Shown here one piece after another: positions 33,891 to 45,305 of a DNA stretch of 64,000 nucleotides. A program made the translations under genes and the position numbers. The stretch spans positions 13,764,001-13,828,000 of the forward strand of contig NC_080672.1 in NCBI RefSeq assembly GCF_030247195.1, written 5' to 3'. Position 1 is the stretch's first letter. Each line of letters begins with the position of its first letter. Source of the DNA: Topomyia yanbarensis (lineage: Eukaryota > Arthropoda > Insecta > Diptera > Culicidae). The notes under the pieces were generated by a model, which ran no database searches, was not told where the DNA came from, and saw nothing but the letters and a program-made list of their open reading frames with translations.

Positions 33891-34545
33891 TAATTGGTTG
33901 GGATTATTTGTTGAATTCAACAAAATTTATTTAGTGTGTCAATACAAAATAGGTATAATCGTTTCTAATATTTTTTTTAATTTAAACAATTGAAAGAAAA
34001 TGATTTTAAAGTGGAAAGATCTACAGAGATCTACAGAGAATTAGTCTGTTCAATCAATTTTTACACAATTATTTAAATAGGGCCAGTGACAATTATCTCC
34101 GGAGGCACTCGAGAAAACGCTGTGTGTATCGTAACTGAAAATATATAGGACCAATCCATTCAAAATTTTGAACAGTAATTCTCCGCATCAGGTAAGGTAA
34201 GACTTTCACCAAATTATTATTACAATTATTTTTACAAAAATATGTTAGTAGACGCTGCACAGCCGCACATTTTGTCCCAAAATTACTTGAAAATATTATT
34301 TTTGATCTTCACAACTAGTATTGTAGACCTCCTGTTACTACTTTGATTTGTGAAACACAGTTAGTAGGTCTTGAAAACTGTCAAATGTGTAATATTCGAG
34401 CAAAGATTGAAAATCCTGAAAATCAGTGTAAGCTTCGTGCAGGTGTAACCGTCAAGTCTCTGATTGTAAGATTTATCGTGGAAAAATACTATTTTTCATA
34501 TTAAAACACTGTAAAAAACAAGAGTTTAAGTTTAAGTGTAAAAAA
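33891..34545. other. Intergenic, nothing identified
   Basis: AT-rich sequence without long open frames, recognisable element ends or tRNA-like folds. Confidence 0.4.
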
Positions 34546-35235
34546 CAAGAGTTTAAGAGATCATTATCGAGCGACCACTGAAGGCGTGGAAGATTGTAGT
34601 CTCCAAAGACGAGAACAGTGTCGGTGCTGCCAGCATTGCCTAGAATTGTTTGAACGGCATTAACGTGCGCGTGATCCCAACAAACAACGAAAGCTGAACA
34701 AGCCTTTGATCTGAAAGAATAAGCTGAACAAGAACTGTTTAAGCCATTATCCAGCTAAATTGTTTGTTGAGACAAATTCGGATCACTATTTGGCCTGAGA
34801 TAAACAAGCTAATATATACAGATTGATGTGGGAGGGCGATACGCACGGCGATTTGCTCTAGGCATTCAATTCCAGACAAGCTTAGCTGCGAGCCTACGAG
34901 GCTGTTCTACCGCTATTAGGACGCCACCGCCTCGACGCAGATGACTTGTTGTTGAGTTGCGGTCGCAGCGGTATATTACGTAGTTCGACGAGAGTTCAGC
35001 GTTTAATATGTCTTCGTGCAGCCAGGTTTCCGTTAGGATAATGACGTCGTAGTCACTAGAAGAAAGCGCTAGATGGAATTCTTGTATTTTCGTTCTCATA
35101 CATCGCACGTTCTGGTAGTGAACGGAAAGAAACTGCTCGGAATGTGCGGCAACTTCGGAAGCAGTGGAAGCAGTCGTTTTTTCCTTCTTGGTCGAGATCA
35201 ATAAGCTGCATCGCCTGCTGTTGCTTGGGAGTCAC
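34546..35235 (-). pseudogene. LINE endonuclease-domain fragment
   Basis: On the minus strand, 35201-34866 reads FLSVHYQNVRCMRTKIQEF, SDYDVIILTETWL and YRCDRN, then RGGGVLIAV. These are the opening motifs of the exonuclease-endonuclease-phosphatase domain of jockey/CR1-type LINEs ('yqNvrglrtK', 'DvivltETWL' with the catalytic Glu). Downstream, near 34610-34560, the motif VFGDYNLPR (catalytic Asp/Asn region) is recognisable after a disrupted segment. The RT is absent. Confidence 0.8.
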
Positions 35236-35261
35236 TTAGTCCGACACCGTTGGGAAATTCC

Positions 35262-35871
35262 TCATGAAAATGAATCAGTAATACTCAACCGAATACATTG
35301 ATGCATTTTCATAAAGATTTTACCAACGGTGAGAGAACAAACTGCTTTTTTCGTTTTCCAAAGTGGCCGCTTATTGAGGCGTTCTAAGTTGAACCTTAAG
35401 TTTGCTTGCAATTTATGTTGTTCTGTTAGAAAAAAAAGTCTGATGCCGTTAAATCCGTAGAACGAGAAAGCCATTCCAAATCACCATTTTTTGAGACAAC
35501 GCGTCCTGGGAATTTGCTCTGCAAGAACTTGATTGTAGCTACAACTTCATTGGAACGTTGCAAGCGCTGTCGAATAGGAGTTGCTACAGACCCGTACTCG
35601 AAGAAATTCTTCACCAAATTACGGATTGGCTTGTTTGTAGGCGCCGAATGCCTGCCATATTTTTTACGATAAGCACACACAGGTTTCACTATTGAACGAT
35701 CGTTTTCAATGTAAAGAGCTACAATCTCAGCGCGTTCTTTGGGTATAAATCGACTCATAGCTAAAATGGCATTAAATTACGTTTCAAAATTGTGTTTATC
35801 TGTCAAAATCGGTTGGAAAATGGTGGAGTTGTTCAATGTTGAAATAGGATACATCCAGATGGCGCACCCTG
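35262..35871 (-). pseudogene. Internally deleted mariner-like transposon
   Basis: The minus-strand frame 35758-35426 starts MSRFIPKERAEIVALYIEND and continues YGRHSAPTNKPIRNLVKNF, a helix-turn-helix N-terminus typical of the mariner-like elements with DUF4817. It then jumps to LSRSTDLTASDFFF, equivalent to the 'sPDLtPlDFflWG' catalytic motif near the C-terminus. The central DDE core is deleted. The right terminus, 35871 leftwards on the minus strand, reads CAGGGTGCGCCATCTGG and is followed outward by TA. The left terminus is missing next to the LINE fragment. Confidence 0.75.
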
Positions 35872-35940
35872 TACATTGATTGCTTGTTGAAATCAGTTGA
35901 AAATTTGAAGAAAATGAGAAAAAAACATTTTGGTTGTAAC

Positions 35941-36147
35941 TGTTGGGAATGTCAATTTCCTACCCCTTACACTACAAATCCTATTCACCGACCCCTCTAC
36001 GGTGAACTGTCATTCCATACCGGAAGCCTAATATTTTGTCATTCATTACTTATACTTACACGACATAACATTATTATATATATCGTTCTTTCAACCAAGT
36101 CGTTGGTTTTCTTTTATTTAATTCCGTTACCACTGCCTGAATTCCCA
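35941..36147 (+). repeat. 5' LTR of copia-type element
   Basis: The segment begins TGTTGGGAATGTC and ends TTCCCA, i.e. TG...CA, followed three bases later by the primer-binding site. It includes tatatatatc at about 36073 and is preceded by GTAAC (35936-35940), a candidate half of a 5-bp duplication. No second copy of this LTR is visible in the window. The exact 3' limit is uncertain by a few bases. Confidence 0.7.
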
Positions 36148-36150
36148 TTA

Positions 36151-36166
36151 GGTTATGGGCCCAGTG
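36151..36166 (+). promoter_or_regulatory. Copia-type primer-binding site (initiator-Met half-tRNA)
   Basis: ggttatgggcccagt matches the known Drosophila copia primer site, which pairs with an internal segment of initiator tRNA-Met cleaved at the anticodon stem and not with the 3' end. It supports placement in the copia lineage and the LTR boundary just upstream. Confidence 0.8.
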
Positions 36167-36206
36167 GATTCGCGAGTGCCGGGATCGTTTTTTTTATAAT
36201 ATAGAA

Positions 36207-39200
36207 ATGGAAAGAGAAGCCGAAGTGGCGCGTGTTCCGCAATTCGACGGTACTAACTATCCCTCGTGGAAGTTCCGCATGCAGGTTGTGCTAGAAGAGC
36301 ACGAACTTGCCGAGTGCATAGAGAAGGAGCTGGAGGAAGTTGACCAGTACGTCGTGAAACAAGAAGACACGATTGCCGTAAAGGAATTGAAGGAGAAAGC
36401 TGCGGAAAAACGAAGGAAAAAGGAGCGTCGTTGCAAGTCCCTCTTGATTGCACGAATTCATGACAGCCATCTTGAATACATTCAAGACAAGCCGACACCG
36501 AGAGCAATTTGGGTGGCACTGCAGCGAATTTTCGAACGAAAAAGTATAGCTAGCCGTCTACATCTGAAAAAGAAATTACTTTCGTTGCGACACGACGGTG
36601 GATCCCTACAGGATCATTTTCTTGTGTTTGATCGTGTAGTGAGAGACTACAAGACAACGGGTGCGGTGCTAGAAGACATTGACATCGTTTGTCATTTGCT
36701 GCTGACGCTCGGATCAGAATACTCAACGGTAGTTACGGCACTAGAAACTATGCCGGAAGAAAATTTGTCACTTGACTTCGTACGGTGCCGTTTATTAGAC
36801 GAAGAAATAAAGCGGAAAAGTTCCGAAGTTGATACGTTGGTGCACTCTAAAAGTGATGATGCCGCTTTCGCCGGTTCGAGCGCCGGAAAACAAAAGAAAA
36901 AGTGGAAATGTTTTGGTTGTCACAAAGAAGGTCATAAAATTTCCGAGTGCCCTGAGATGAAAAATAAGATTAGTGGAACAATGAAAAATGGTGCGCATTA
37001 CGGAACGAGTGATGATGGTGTATGTTTCATGGGTGGATCGCAAGAACGTCCACCAATGCAAAAGGTGAACTGGATCATCGATTCAGGATCGTCTGAACAC
37101 CTGACAAACGACCGTAGTCTGTTCGAATGTTTATTTCCGATGGAAAAGCCGATGCAAATTGCGGTAGCAAAGGCGGGGGAGTGTATTATCGCAAAGTACC
37201 ATGGCGAGGTGAAATTGACATCAATCATAAACAATGAGTCCATTCCAATTACCCTTAAGAACGTTTTGTACATTCCGAATGCAAGAGTGAATCTGCTCTC
37301 CGTGCGGAAGATGGAGACAGCAGGATTAAAGATTGTATTTGCTAACGGGAAAGTGTATGTTAAGCAAAATTCGAGATTGATCGCTGTTGGCTCGCGGCGC
37401 GAAAAGTTGTATGAAATGAGCTTTTGCCGAATAAGTGAGAATACAGAAAAATCATCGTTGTATTTTTGCGGCCAGATTCCCAAAGAGTTAGAACTTTGGC
37501 ACCGTCGGTATGGCCATTTAAGTGCGAAGAACTTGTCAATACTTTCTCGCAATAATATGGTCGTAGGACTAGATTGCAAAACCGTAAAAAAGAGTGATAC
37601 CGTTACTGTGTGTGAGTCGTGCATTGCCGGGAAGCAGACTCGTGAACCCTTCCCCGCGCACGAGGGCAGACGAACCAAAGGTGTTTTGGAACTGGTGCAT
37701 TCGGACGTCTGTGGCCCAGTTACTCCGGTGAACATAAACGGTGAAAAATATTTTGTTTCTTTCATTGACGATTGGAGCCGATTCGTTGTCGTTTTCTTGA
37801 TGCGTTCAAAGAACGAAGTTGTCGAAAAATTTCGAGAATACGAAGCAATCGCGAGTGCTAAGTTTGGCAGAGGTATCAGTCGGTTCCGTTGCGATAATGG
37901 TGGAGAGTATAAAAATAGTGCGTTCACTGATTTTTGCAAGCAAAAGGGTATCGTGATTGAGTGGACAATACCATACACGCCTGAACAGAACGGTGCAAGC
38001 GAACGTATGAATCGAACGCTGGTTGAGAAAACGCGTTCTATGCTCGAAGACAGTAGAGTTAATAAAAAGTTATGGGGCCCGGCAATCCAAACCGCAGCGT
38101 TCTTAACTAATCGTAGCCCAGCTAGTGTTATTTATTCTAATAAGACTCCGTTTGAGATTTGGAATGAACAAAAGCCGAATGTGAAGAGACTTCGCGTGTT
38201 CGGTGCAAATGTGTATGTGCACATTCCGAAAGAGTGTCGAAAGAAACTCGACGCGAAATCGTGGCGCGGAACATTCGTCGGGTATAGTGCAAATGGCTAT
38301 CGCATTTGGAATCCCGAGAGAAAGGAAATCGTTACGGCTCGTGATGTTATTTTCAAGGAAGAAAGAAATGTTCAGCAAGTGAGTGAAGGTTTTGGAAGTG
38401 AACAATTTTTGATTCCACCACAACACACCGGAGAGCCATCGTATGCAGGCGACGAAAGTGTACAAAATGATTTAACAGAGATGGATTCTGATGTCGAGGA
38501 AACAGATGAAGATAGATTCGATAGCGCAGCCGAGCAAACGGATTTGGAAGCCGTAGAAGAAATTGCTGATGAACAAAGATCACAAAGGAAACGGACAGCT
38601 CCGAGGTGGCATAGCGATTACGAATTGAACTATACTGGATTCGCCCTAAATGCCATAAACTTTGTGGAAAATTTACCAAATTCAATTAACGAACTGAAAG
38701 TGCGAGAAGATTGGCCACAGTGGAAGCAAGCTGTTCGCGAAGAAATGGATTCTTTAATGAAAAATGACACCTGGACATTAATGAAGCTGCCAGAAGGAAG
38801 AAAGCCGATCTCATGTAAGTGGGTGTTTAAAGTTAAGAGATCTGACGATGGCAAGAGTGACCGTTACAAGGCTCGTCTAGTGGCGCGTGGTTTTTCTCAA
38901 AGACGCGGATTCGATTATTCTGAAACGTATTCTCCAGTTGCCAAGTTAGATACGATTCGAGCGTTTTTAGCGATAGCGAACCAGGAAAAATGGCATGTAC
39001 ATCAAATGGATGTACGGACAGCGTTTCTCAACGGAAAGATAACTGAAGAAATCTATATGACGCCACCCGAAGGATATAAACAAGGGGACGGCTTAGTGTG
39101 TCGCCTCAACCGTGCGCTATATGGTTTAAAGCAGTCATCGAGAGCTTGGAATTTACGGTTCGATCAGTTCATGCAAGGGCTGAAATTCAAGAGGAGCACC

Positions 39201-40274
39201 AATGATCCTTGCTTGTATGTGAAGGGATCAGGTAGTTCATTGATAGTTCTCATATTGTATGTCGACGATACTCTTATCGCATCTCAGGACCTAGCGCTGG
39301 TGGAGGAAGTGAAACGTCATTTCGTCGAAGAGTTTGAAATGTCTGATGTTGGAGAAGTGAAGAATTTTCTCGGAATGAAGGTGGAGCGAGACATAAGGAA
39401 GCGAATCTTGAGGATAAGTCAGCGTGTTTTTTTGGAAAGTCTTCTTTTCCGGTTCAACATGCAGGATTGTAAGCCAATCTCGACGCCGATGGAATGTCGC
39501 CTGCGCCTGGAGCGAGGAAAGCAAGCAGAACAGACAGACAAGTCCTATCGTGAATTGGTCGGATGTTTGATGTATGTAGCATTGACATCGCGACCTGATT
39601 TGTGTGCAGCTGTCAATTATTTCAGCCAGTTCCAAAGTTGCCCGACCGAACAGCACTGGGTACAGCTAAAAAGAGTTTTGCGATATGTTCGAGGAACGCT
39701 TAATCTCGAACTGGTTTATCAAGGGAATGATGGTGCATCCGTGCTGGAAGCCTACGCCGACGCAGACTGGGCAAACGACTTGATGGACAGGAAATCTTTA
39801 TCCGGATACGTTTTCCGCATTTATGGTAGTACCGTTTGTTGGCTAACTCGGAAGCAGTCGACGATTTCTCTATCTTCCACCGAAGCGGAGCTTATTTCGT
39901 TGAGTACAGCGGTGTGTCATGGAACATGGCTTGGGCGATTGTTAGGAGATTTAAAAATTAAAATGAACAAACCAGTTACATACTTCGAGGACAACCAATC
40001 AACGATTCGTGTAGCTGAAGATGAGCGCGGAGTGGGTCGATTGAAGCATGTTGACGTGAAACAAATATTCGTAAGAAGGGAGATTCAGCAAGGACGCGTT
40101 GTATTGCAGTACATTCCAACAGCTTTTTTCCCATTAGTAACGGCAGTGGGGTGGCAGTGTAATTTAATTGAAAACTTGGTTGAAAATGTATCATGTCTTT
40201 TTTTTGAGAAACAAAAAATACTGGTAAGTTGCTTACTAGTAGTATTCTGCAATAGTTGCAAAACTCTGTTTTAA
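36207..40274 (+). CDS. Ty1/copia-type retrotransposon Gag-Pol polyprotein
   Basis: One uninterrupted frame of 1355 codons. In order: Gag with the zinc knuckle CFGCHKEGHKISEC (about 235-248); aspartic protease WIIDSGSSEHL (about 288-298); integrase HHCC zinc region (HRRYGH...CESC, about 430-475) and catalytic core (DVCGPV about 500, DNGGEY about 563, PEQNGASERMN about 593-603); reverse transcriptase (KARLVARGFSQ, MDVRTAFLNG, LYVDDT about 1017); and RNase H (YADADWAND about 1183, SSTEAELISL about 1223, FEDNQSTI about 1260). The order integrase-before-RT defines copia. The last about 50 residues after LQYIPT are not copia-like; the expected 'laDmlTK' ending and the 3' LTR are absent, so the copy is 3'-truncated near 40125. 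The open frame implies recent activity of the family. Confidence 0.95.
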   Translation: MEREAEVARVPQFDGTNYPSWKFRMQVVLEEHELAECIEKELEEVDQYVVKQEDTIAVKELKEKAAEKRRKKERRCKSLLIARIHDSHLEYIQDKPTPRAIWVALQRIFERKSIASRLHLKKKLLSLRHDGGSLQDHFLVFDRVVRDYKTTGAVLEDIDIVCHLLLTLGSEYSTVVTALETMPEENLSLDFVRCRLLDEEIKRKSSEVDTLVHSKSDDAAFAGSSAGKQKKKWKCFGCHKEGHKISECPEMKNKISGTMKNGAHYGTSDDGVCFMGGSQERPPMQKVNWIIDSGSSEHLTNDRSLFECLFPMEKPMQIAVAKAGECIIAKYHGEVKLTSIINNESIPITLKNVLYIPNARVNLLSVRKMETAGLKIVFANGKVYVKQNSRLIAVGSRREKLYEMSFCRISENTEKSSLYFCGQIPKELELWHRRYGHLSAKNLSILSRNNMVVGLDCKTVKKSDTVTVCESCIAGKQTREPFPAHEGRRTKGVLELVHSDVCGPVTPVNINGEKYFVSFIDDWSRFVVVFLMRSKNEVVEKFREYEAIASAKFGRGISRFRCDNGGEYKNSAFTDFCKQKGIVIEWTIPYTPEQNGASERMNRTLVEKTRSMLEDSRVNKKLWGPAIQTAAFLTNRSPASVIYSNKTPFEIWNEQKPNVKRLRVFGANVYVHIPKECRKKLDAKSWRGTFVGYSANGYRIWNPERKEIVTARDVIFKEERNVQQVSEGFGSEQFLIPPQHTGEPSYAGDESVQNDLTEMDSDVEETDEDRFDSAAEQTDLEAVEEIADEQRSQRKRTAPRWHSDYELNYTGFALNAINFVENLPNSINELKVREDWPQWKQAVREEMDSLMKNDTWTLMKLPEGRKPISCKWVFKVKRSDDGKSDRYKARLVARGFSQRRGFDYSETYSPVAKLDTIRAFLAIANQEKWHVHQMDVRTAFLNGKITEEIYMTPPEGYKQGDGLVCRLNRALYGLKQSSRAWNLRFDQFMQGLKFKRSTNDPCLYVKGSGSSLIVLILYVDDTLIASQDLALVEEVKRHFVEEFEMSDVGEVKNFLGMKVERDIRKRILRISQRVFLESLLFRFNMQDCKPISTPMECRLRLERGKQAEQTDKSYRELVGCLMYVALTSRPDLCAAVNYFSQFQSCPTEQHWVQLKRVLRYVRGTLNLELVYQGNDGASVLEAYADADWANDLMDRKSLSGYVFRIYGSTVCWLTRKQSTISLSSTEAELISLSTAVCHGTWLGRLLGDLKIKMNKPVTYFEDNQSTIRVAEDERGVGRLKHVDVKQIFVRREIQQGRVVLQYIPTAFFPLVTAVGWQCNLIENLVENVSCLFFEKQKILVSCLLVVFCNSCKTLF

Positions 40275-40920
40275 ACTTCTTCCGAATATTAATTATTAGC
40301 AAAAAAAAATTACCCTTCAAATGGTGGTATTGGGCAATATAGATATTTAAATGAAAAATCCAGTTTTCGAGAACTGGCATCTATTTTTCGGTTTTTCACA
40401 TAATAAAATTGATCTACAATAGTTTTTTTTCAAGCAAACCAAAAATTAGAGCACTAGATGGTTAATTTTTGAGTAAAATAGTTTTAAGCATATTCTCAAC
40501 TTGGTACAGCCCATGCTTCATGCGTCTGCTTCATTTTCTATTTTCTTCTGTGCCGTCGAATATTAAACACAGAATTCTTCTCTCAAATACACCGGAACTC
40601 GATAGTCTCCTACAACGATAACGCTTCATATCCGTTTTTGCATCTTTTCCTGTGATTTGAACAGCGCAGATCTCAGCAAAACATTTTGTTTTACTTACTG
40701 AGATATAAAAAAAAAGTGGCGTTAGGTAGCGGTAAACAAATATTGCTTTGCTGAGATATCAGTTCTAAAATTACGGTAATTACCGACCAACACGGAGTAT
40801 CAGTGTTTCGTATAAAGCAAGTTTTTACTACATAGACCATGAAATGCTTTTGCATGTTACAGCTAACATCGTTATTACATATTTAGTATTCCAAATTATA
40901 TGAGCTCTGCCAAAATTAAG
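40275..40920. other. Sequence after the truncated copia-type element; no gene
   Basis: AT-rich sequence with poly-A/T runs. No 3' LTR, polypurine tract or other recognisable element end could be found here. Confidence 0.45.
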
Positions 40921-40924
40921 AATC

Positions 40925-41225
40925 GGAAGAATTTTTGGATAAGGCCAAAACCCAGCACCAGTTAGACACTAAATTCCAAAATTCACACATCTTGCGTGAA
41001 CGCTTAAACGACGGGCTGGTACCGAGTGATGTCTTGGTAGTAAGCGCAGAAGTTGGTGATGAGGAATATTGAATCGAAACCGTCTTTTCGGAAGAGACCC
41101 AAACGAGATATCACTCGGTACCAGCCAATCGTTTAAGCGTTGATGCAAGATGTGACTTTTTGGATTTTAGTATCTAACTGGCGCCAATTTCCTGTTGTTT
41201 TGGACTTATCTTAGTTGCTGTACCT
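40925..41225. repeat. Foldback MITE with about 110-bp inverted arms
   Basis: 'ggctggtaccgagtgatgtc' at about 41014-41033 pairs with gatatcactcggtaccagcc near 41107-41126. The pairing continues outward through acgcttaaacga/tcgtttaagcgt, 'cacatcttgc'/gcaagatgtg and 'ccagttagac'/'atctaactgg'. The spacer is about 75 bp. Outer parts are more diverged. Non-coding. Confidence 0.75.
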
Positions 41226-41840
41226 TACTTACTGACGAGGAGAATCCGAAACACGAAAAAACCAGACTTCTATATGTCCAAGCAATTAAAAGTTCGAATA
41301 AAGGAGCTGCATAAGCTTCTCGTTTTAAGTAATTTTGCTGAACGTTTTATGTTCTAATAGCGGCTTAAACAGCTTCCAAGTTCCATTGAAGCTTAAGCAG
41401 CTTGAAAGTACGTTAGGAACTTTATATGAACTTTAAAGTATACCTTTTAAGTATTATCCGTACTACTGGTTGCTTGGGTGACAACTTTGTACCGTACCCC
41501 ACTCATGTCCACCCCGAAACGATTTTCACAACCTTCCTCTGAATAGACACAGACGCCTCTTCCACTGCCCTTTGATCAGCTCCAATGTCGTTCACGCCAA
41601 GCTCCATTTCTTGAATATTAGATCTCCGTATTGAACCCCCGAGTACTATGTTGAACAGTAGATTAAAGATTGTAACATACTACTCCATGTTTCGAGGCTA
41701 AAAGGTGAATGACCCTAGGGTTAAAACCTCTTTAATAATATGTGTGGTGGTTGGTTTTTGAAGTATTAGTAGTGTTTGAAGTACTAATGTATATTTGTCA
41801 TGTGATGATCATAACTTCAGCTGGATCTTGTACCTGTCTA
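41226..41840. other. Intergenic, nothing identified
   Basis: No open frame with recognisable content and no clear element ends. A diverged duplication of 'agcttaagcagctt'-type words occurs near 41300-41400. Confidence 0.35.
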
Positions 41841-41844
41841 ATCT

Positions 41845-43255
41845 AGCATCTGAGCCGCACAGTGAAATCTAGTATCAGATTCACTGCTCGCGTGATCGTT
41901 CAGGACCACACGCAAATATGTGAATGGTACCACAGTCACAGAATCGAATGTATACACCCGAAGTCATATTCACGCTAGCACACGCGAAAAACACGTTAAC
42001 ATACAAACGCTTGAGCTATTCGCGACCACCCACGCATACCTACTCCCGCGATTACAACTCGGTGATAGTGAACGTCTTACTACTCATACATTCTCAAGTG
42101 GAAACCTACAAAAAATCCCTCTCGCACGCGGCCACGAATCGGCCACGTCCGGAGGTCTATCCTCGATCCTAGGTCCATGCTTTCAGCTGGACTAATTAAG
42201 AAAATACGCTCATACCTATTAGACAAAACGTCTCATGGTGACATGACCGGGAACCCTAGCGATATAAAGGAACCCACTCTCTGCTAGAATCTGAACCGTG
42301 TACCGAAAATTTAATATCAGACTCACGGTTCGCGCGACCATTCAAGAACACACGCAAATATGTCACAAAAGTCACGTCCGCATACAAACGTTTGAGTCCC
42401 TCGCGATTATCCAAGCAACCTACCCACACGATCTCGCAAACGTGATAACACCCTGGTGATAAGGTGAACGCGAGGGGCAAGCACTAAATCTTCAATGCGA
42501 CGCAGTACCAAAAGTGGTACTTAATTAGTTACTTTAAGTACCATTAAGTACCATAAAGTACATTAAATACCGTAAATATTTAAAAAGTACGCATCAAATT
42601 CATTGTACTTTAATTACAGAAAAGATTTTAAGTACTGCAACTTCGTACTTTAAATACCCAAAATATTTTAATTACCGTCAATATGTACTTTAAATACTTG
42701 AAGTACTCACGCATCGACGTTGATTACATTAAGTACCTTAGTAAGTACAACAGAAGTATTTTTAAATACTTTCATTATTTACTTTATTTATATTCAAAAT
42801 ATGTTTGGTATTTTCAATACGAAGCACTCAAACCTGCTATTGCTTGCCCCTCGGGTGAACGTCTCAGCACTCACAAACTTACAAACGCGATCTCAAGCGT
42901 AAACTTACGAACTCTCGCGCTCGCGCGGTCATGAATCGGGCACGTCCGGAAGTATCTATCCTCGGTACCAACAGTCTAGGTCCATGTCATATACACGCGA
43001 AGTCACATACACGCAAGCACACACGACAAAAACGTCAACATACGAAGGCTTAAGTCCTTCGCGATCATCTACGCACACCTACGTTACATACACGTTAGCA
43101 CACGCGATATACAAACGCATACGCGATCGAACGCGTTAACGTACAAATGCTCGAGTCCTTTGCGATGATACACGCGATCTCGAAGTTCCTACGCCAGCAC
43201 ATACCTGAACCGTATAATGAATATCACATTCAGAATCACGGCCCGCTGCAATTGG
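41845..43255 (+). repeat. About three copies of a 430-bp repeat, one interrupted
   Basis: Blocks near 41850, 42285 and 43205 begin with variants of 'gaaccgt..tgaa.t.tatatca.attcac.g.tcgcg'. They continue with acacgcaaatatgt, acatacaaacgcttgag, ccttcgcgat, caccctac and cgatctcg words. The unit looks like a decayed satellite or an LTR array. A TACTTTAAGTAC-rich segment interrupts it at about 42505-42830. Confidence 0.55.
42505..42830. repeat. AAGTAC-rich self-complementary segment
   Basis: taagtac, agtactt and tactttaa occur more than a dozen times in both orientations over about 320 bp, including 'aagtaccattaagtaccata'. This suggests a small foldback element or expanded short repeat inserted in the surrounding tandem repeat. 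Confidence 0.6.
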
Positions 43256-45305
43256 CCTAAAGCAGTGTTTTAACGGGCGCCATTGCCTGTCTCGTCTGCA
43301 ATTGTAGTGTGTGATTCTGACGGGGAGCCCTTCCAAGAGCCTAGTTCTACAGCTACAGTAGGACAACTCTTGAAAAAAAATAAAAGAAAGTTTGTTTTTA
43401 TTCTACTTCAGCATAACATTAGACTTCAATGTGAATCATGGAAATTTTTTTCTTTTGTCGGTTGTCACGGTAAAGATGGACAAGTCTGTCTATGCCAAGA
43501 CACATGCTGGGGGGTAATTCGTAGTTATGCTGCCTAAGCTCGACCCTCATCAGCAGAAGACGAATGTTAAGCCCGTAAAATATTAAGCCTGTTCTAATGA
43601 CCCTGCCACTACTAGTTTTCCGATCTGTATACTTCACATCCTTGTGCTCACTTGAGTACTATGGCTCTAATTTTCACAACTTTCCCTACCCAGTAATCTC
43701 TAGCTAATTGAATGTCCTTAAAATGTTAAAAATATTCTTATTATGTGAAGTATTGTTTTAATGATGAAGATTTCTATTCGGAATTGTTTCAAATTTGAGG
43801 ATTTTCTTAAGATTTATCTAGAAATTTATTGAACTAGAATCTTGCGTTGAGCCAATACAAATATCTTTTGTATCAACGATTTTCAGAAAGGCCAACATGT
43901 TTGATTATTTAAGTGATTGAAGCAACAAATTCAAAATGAATTGCAGTAATATTTCGACAAGTTTCTGCGTAAGAACTCACCCAATTAAATTGATAAATTC
44001 ATCAACCTGCCACAAGTCCATCATAAACCCGCATTGAAAATATACCAATTAGAACAGCACGTGAAGGACGAATCAGTGATTACCTCAAATTAAAAAAAAA
44101 AACATCTACATCATCTTACTCAGACTCGCATATCCCCTGTATATTAAACTCTCCATAGCTGATTATAAATACCAAAATGAATAAAGCATTGATTTTATGC
44201 CACCCAAGTGAACTTCAACAATTATACCCGCTGCTCTATCGCCGTTGTGATGTGATATTCGTTACGGAATCTATGTAACATCGCATTCATAGATATTTGG
44301 GATGATGTGATTTGATAACCGGTATATTATAAATTGAACTTCTGCGAGAAACGAAATATGTATTTCAGTTTTCTGCGGTTTACCAAGTTGGAGTAACCAA
44401 TTGTTCGAAGCTATTGGGATGATTTACCTCCTGATTTGGTGGAGTCATATTCCAAATTTACCAATGTACCAAACACCGGAAACAACACCCCGCAATACTA
44501 AAAAAATAAGGAACCTCGCCGTTGGCAAAATTCACTCTCTATATATTGAAGCGGAGTTTTATAAATTCGGTCATGTTTCGAAACTCCACTCGTATAAGAA
44601 TAAAATTTAATTAACAAGCATGATGGATAAAGCAAATCAATTTAATTCAATTTATTTATTTGGTTTGATTTACGCAGAAAACATAGCTGCAGGAATTTTA
44701 CATACTATTATTGAGTCGTCTTTTTTTACATAATCGTTAGTGTAATACCAGTTAAAGAAGGAGGTTTCTTAGATAGAAAAATCTTAAACTTCATTCCACA
44801 CCAAAAGTCAGCTAAAAAATAAGCAATAAAAAGCGCCTCTTTCTTCAGCAGGTTTTTACACTCGCAGTTCTACTTAAACGATTCTTATGCAGAAGTCCTC
44901 AGTCCGAAATTTACACCTTTTAGCTCATTTTTCCATCACAAGCATAATAAGGCGGTTTGACGAATCAGTCCTTCCGACTTTTACTTCCAGTCGCTGTTAT
45001 CTTATCGGCCTTATAGCTATGATTAGCTACTAAATCAGTGGGTGTTTCATGATGCATAAATTTTACCAATCGGTTTCCTATGACGATGATTGCACGTTTG
45101 TATGTTACGTTGCTAGACGTAGCTATGCTGCTGCTAATAATTTCATTAGTTTTGATAATTTATTTACTATTTTAATTTTAACTGCAAATCGAAAACAACA
45201 CGACACTGAGTATAAAGAATCTATTTGAGTTTGTTCTTTGTCTAGAAGCAAAATCCACCCACTCAGGCGGATCTATTTAGCATTGCCTTGCTGAACTTTG
45301 TCCGT
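43256..45305. other. Intergenic, no gene seen
   Basis: Two kilobases with short open frames (at most 84 codons) lacking recognisable motifs and without matching splice signals. It includes the 3' flank of the minus-strand acyltransferase gene. Confidence 0.4.

Noticed and set aside
36998..37978. 326-codon minus-strand frame
   Set aside because: Antisense shadow of the copia-type integrase region.
40130..40160. GGCAGTGGGGTGGCAGTG as a polypurine tract before a 3' LTR
   Set aside because: It is not purine-only, and no copy of the 5' LTR follows.
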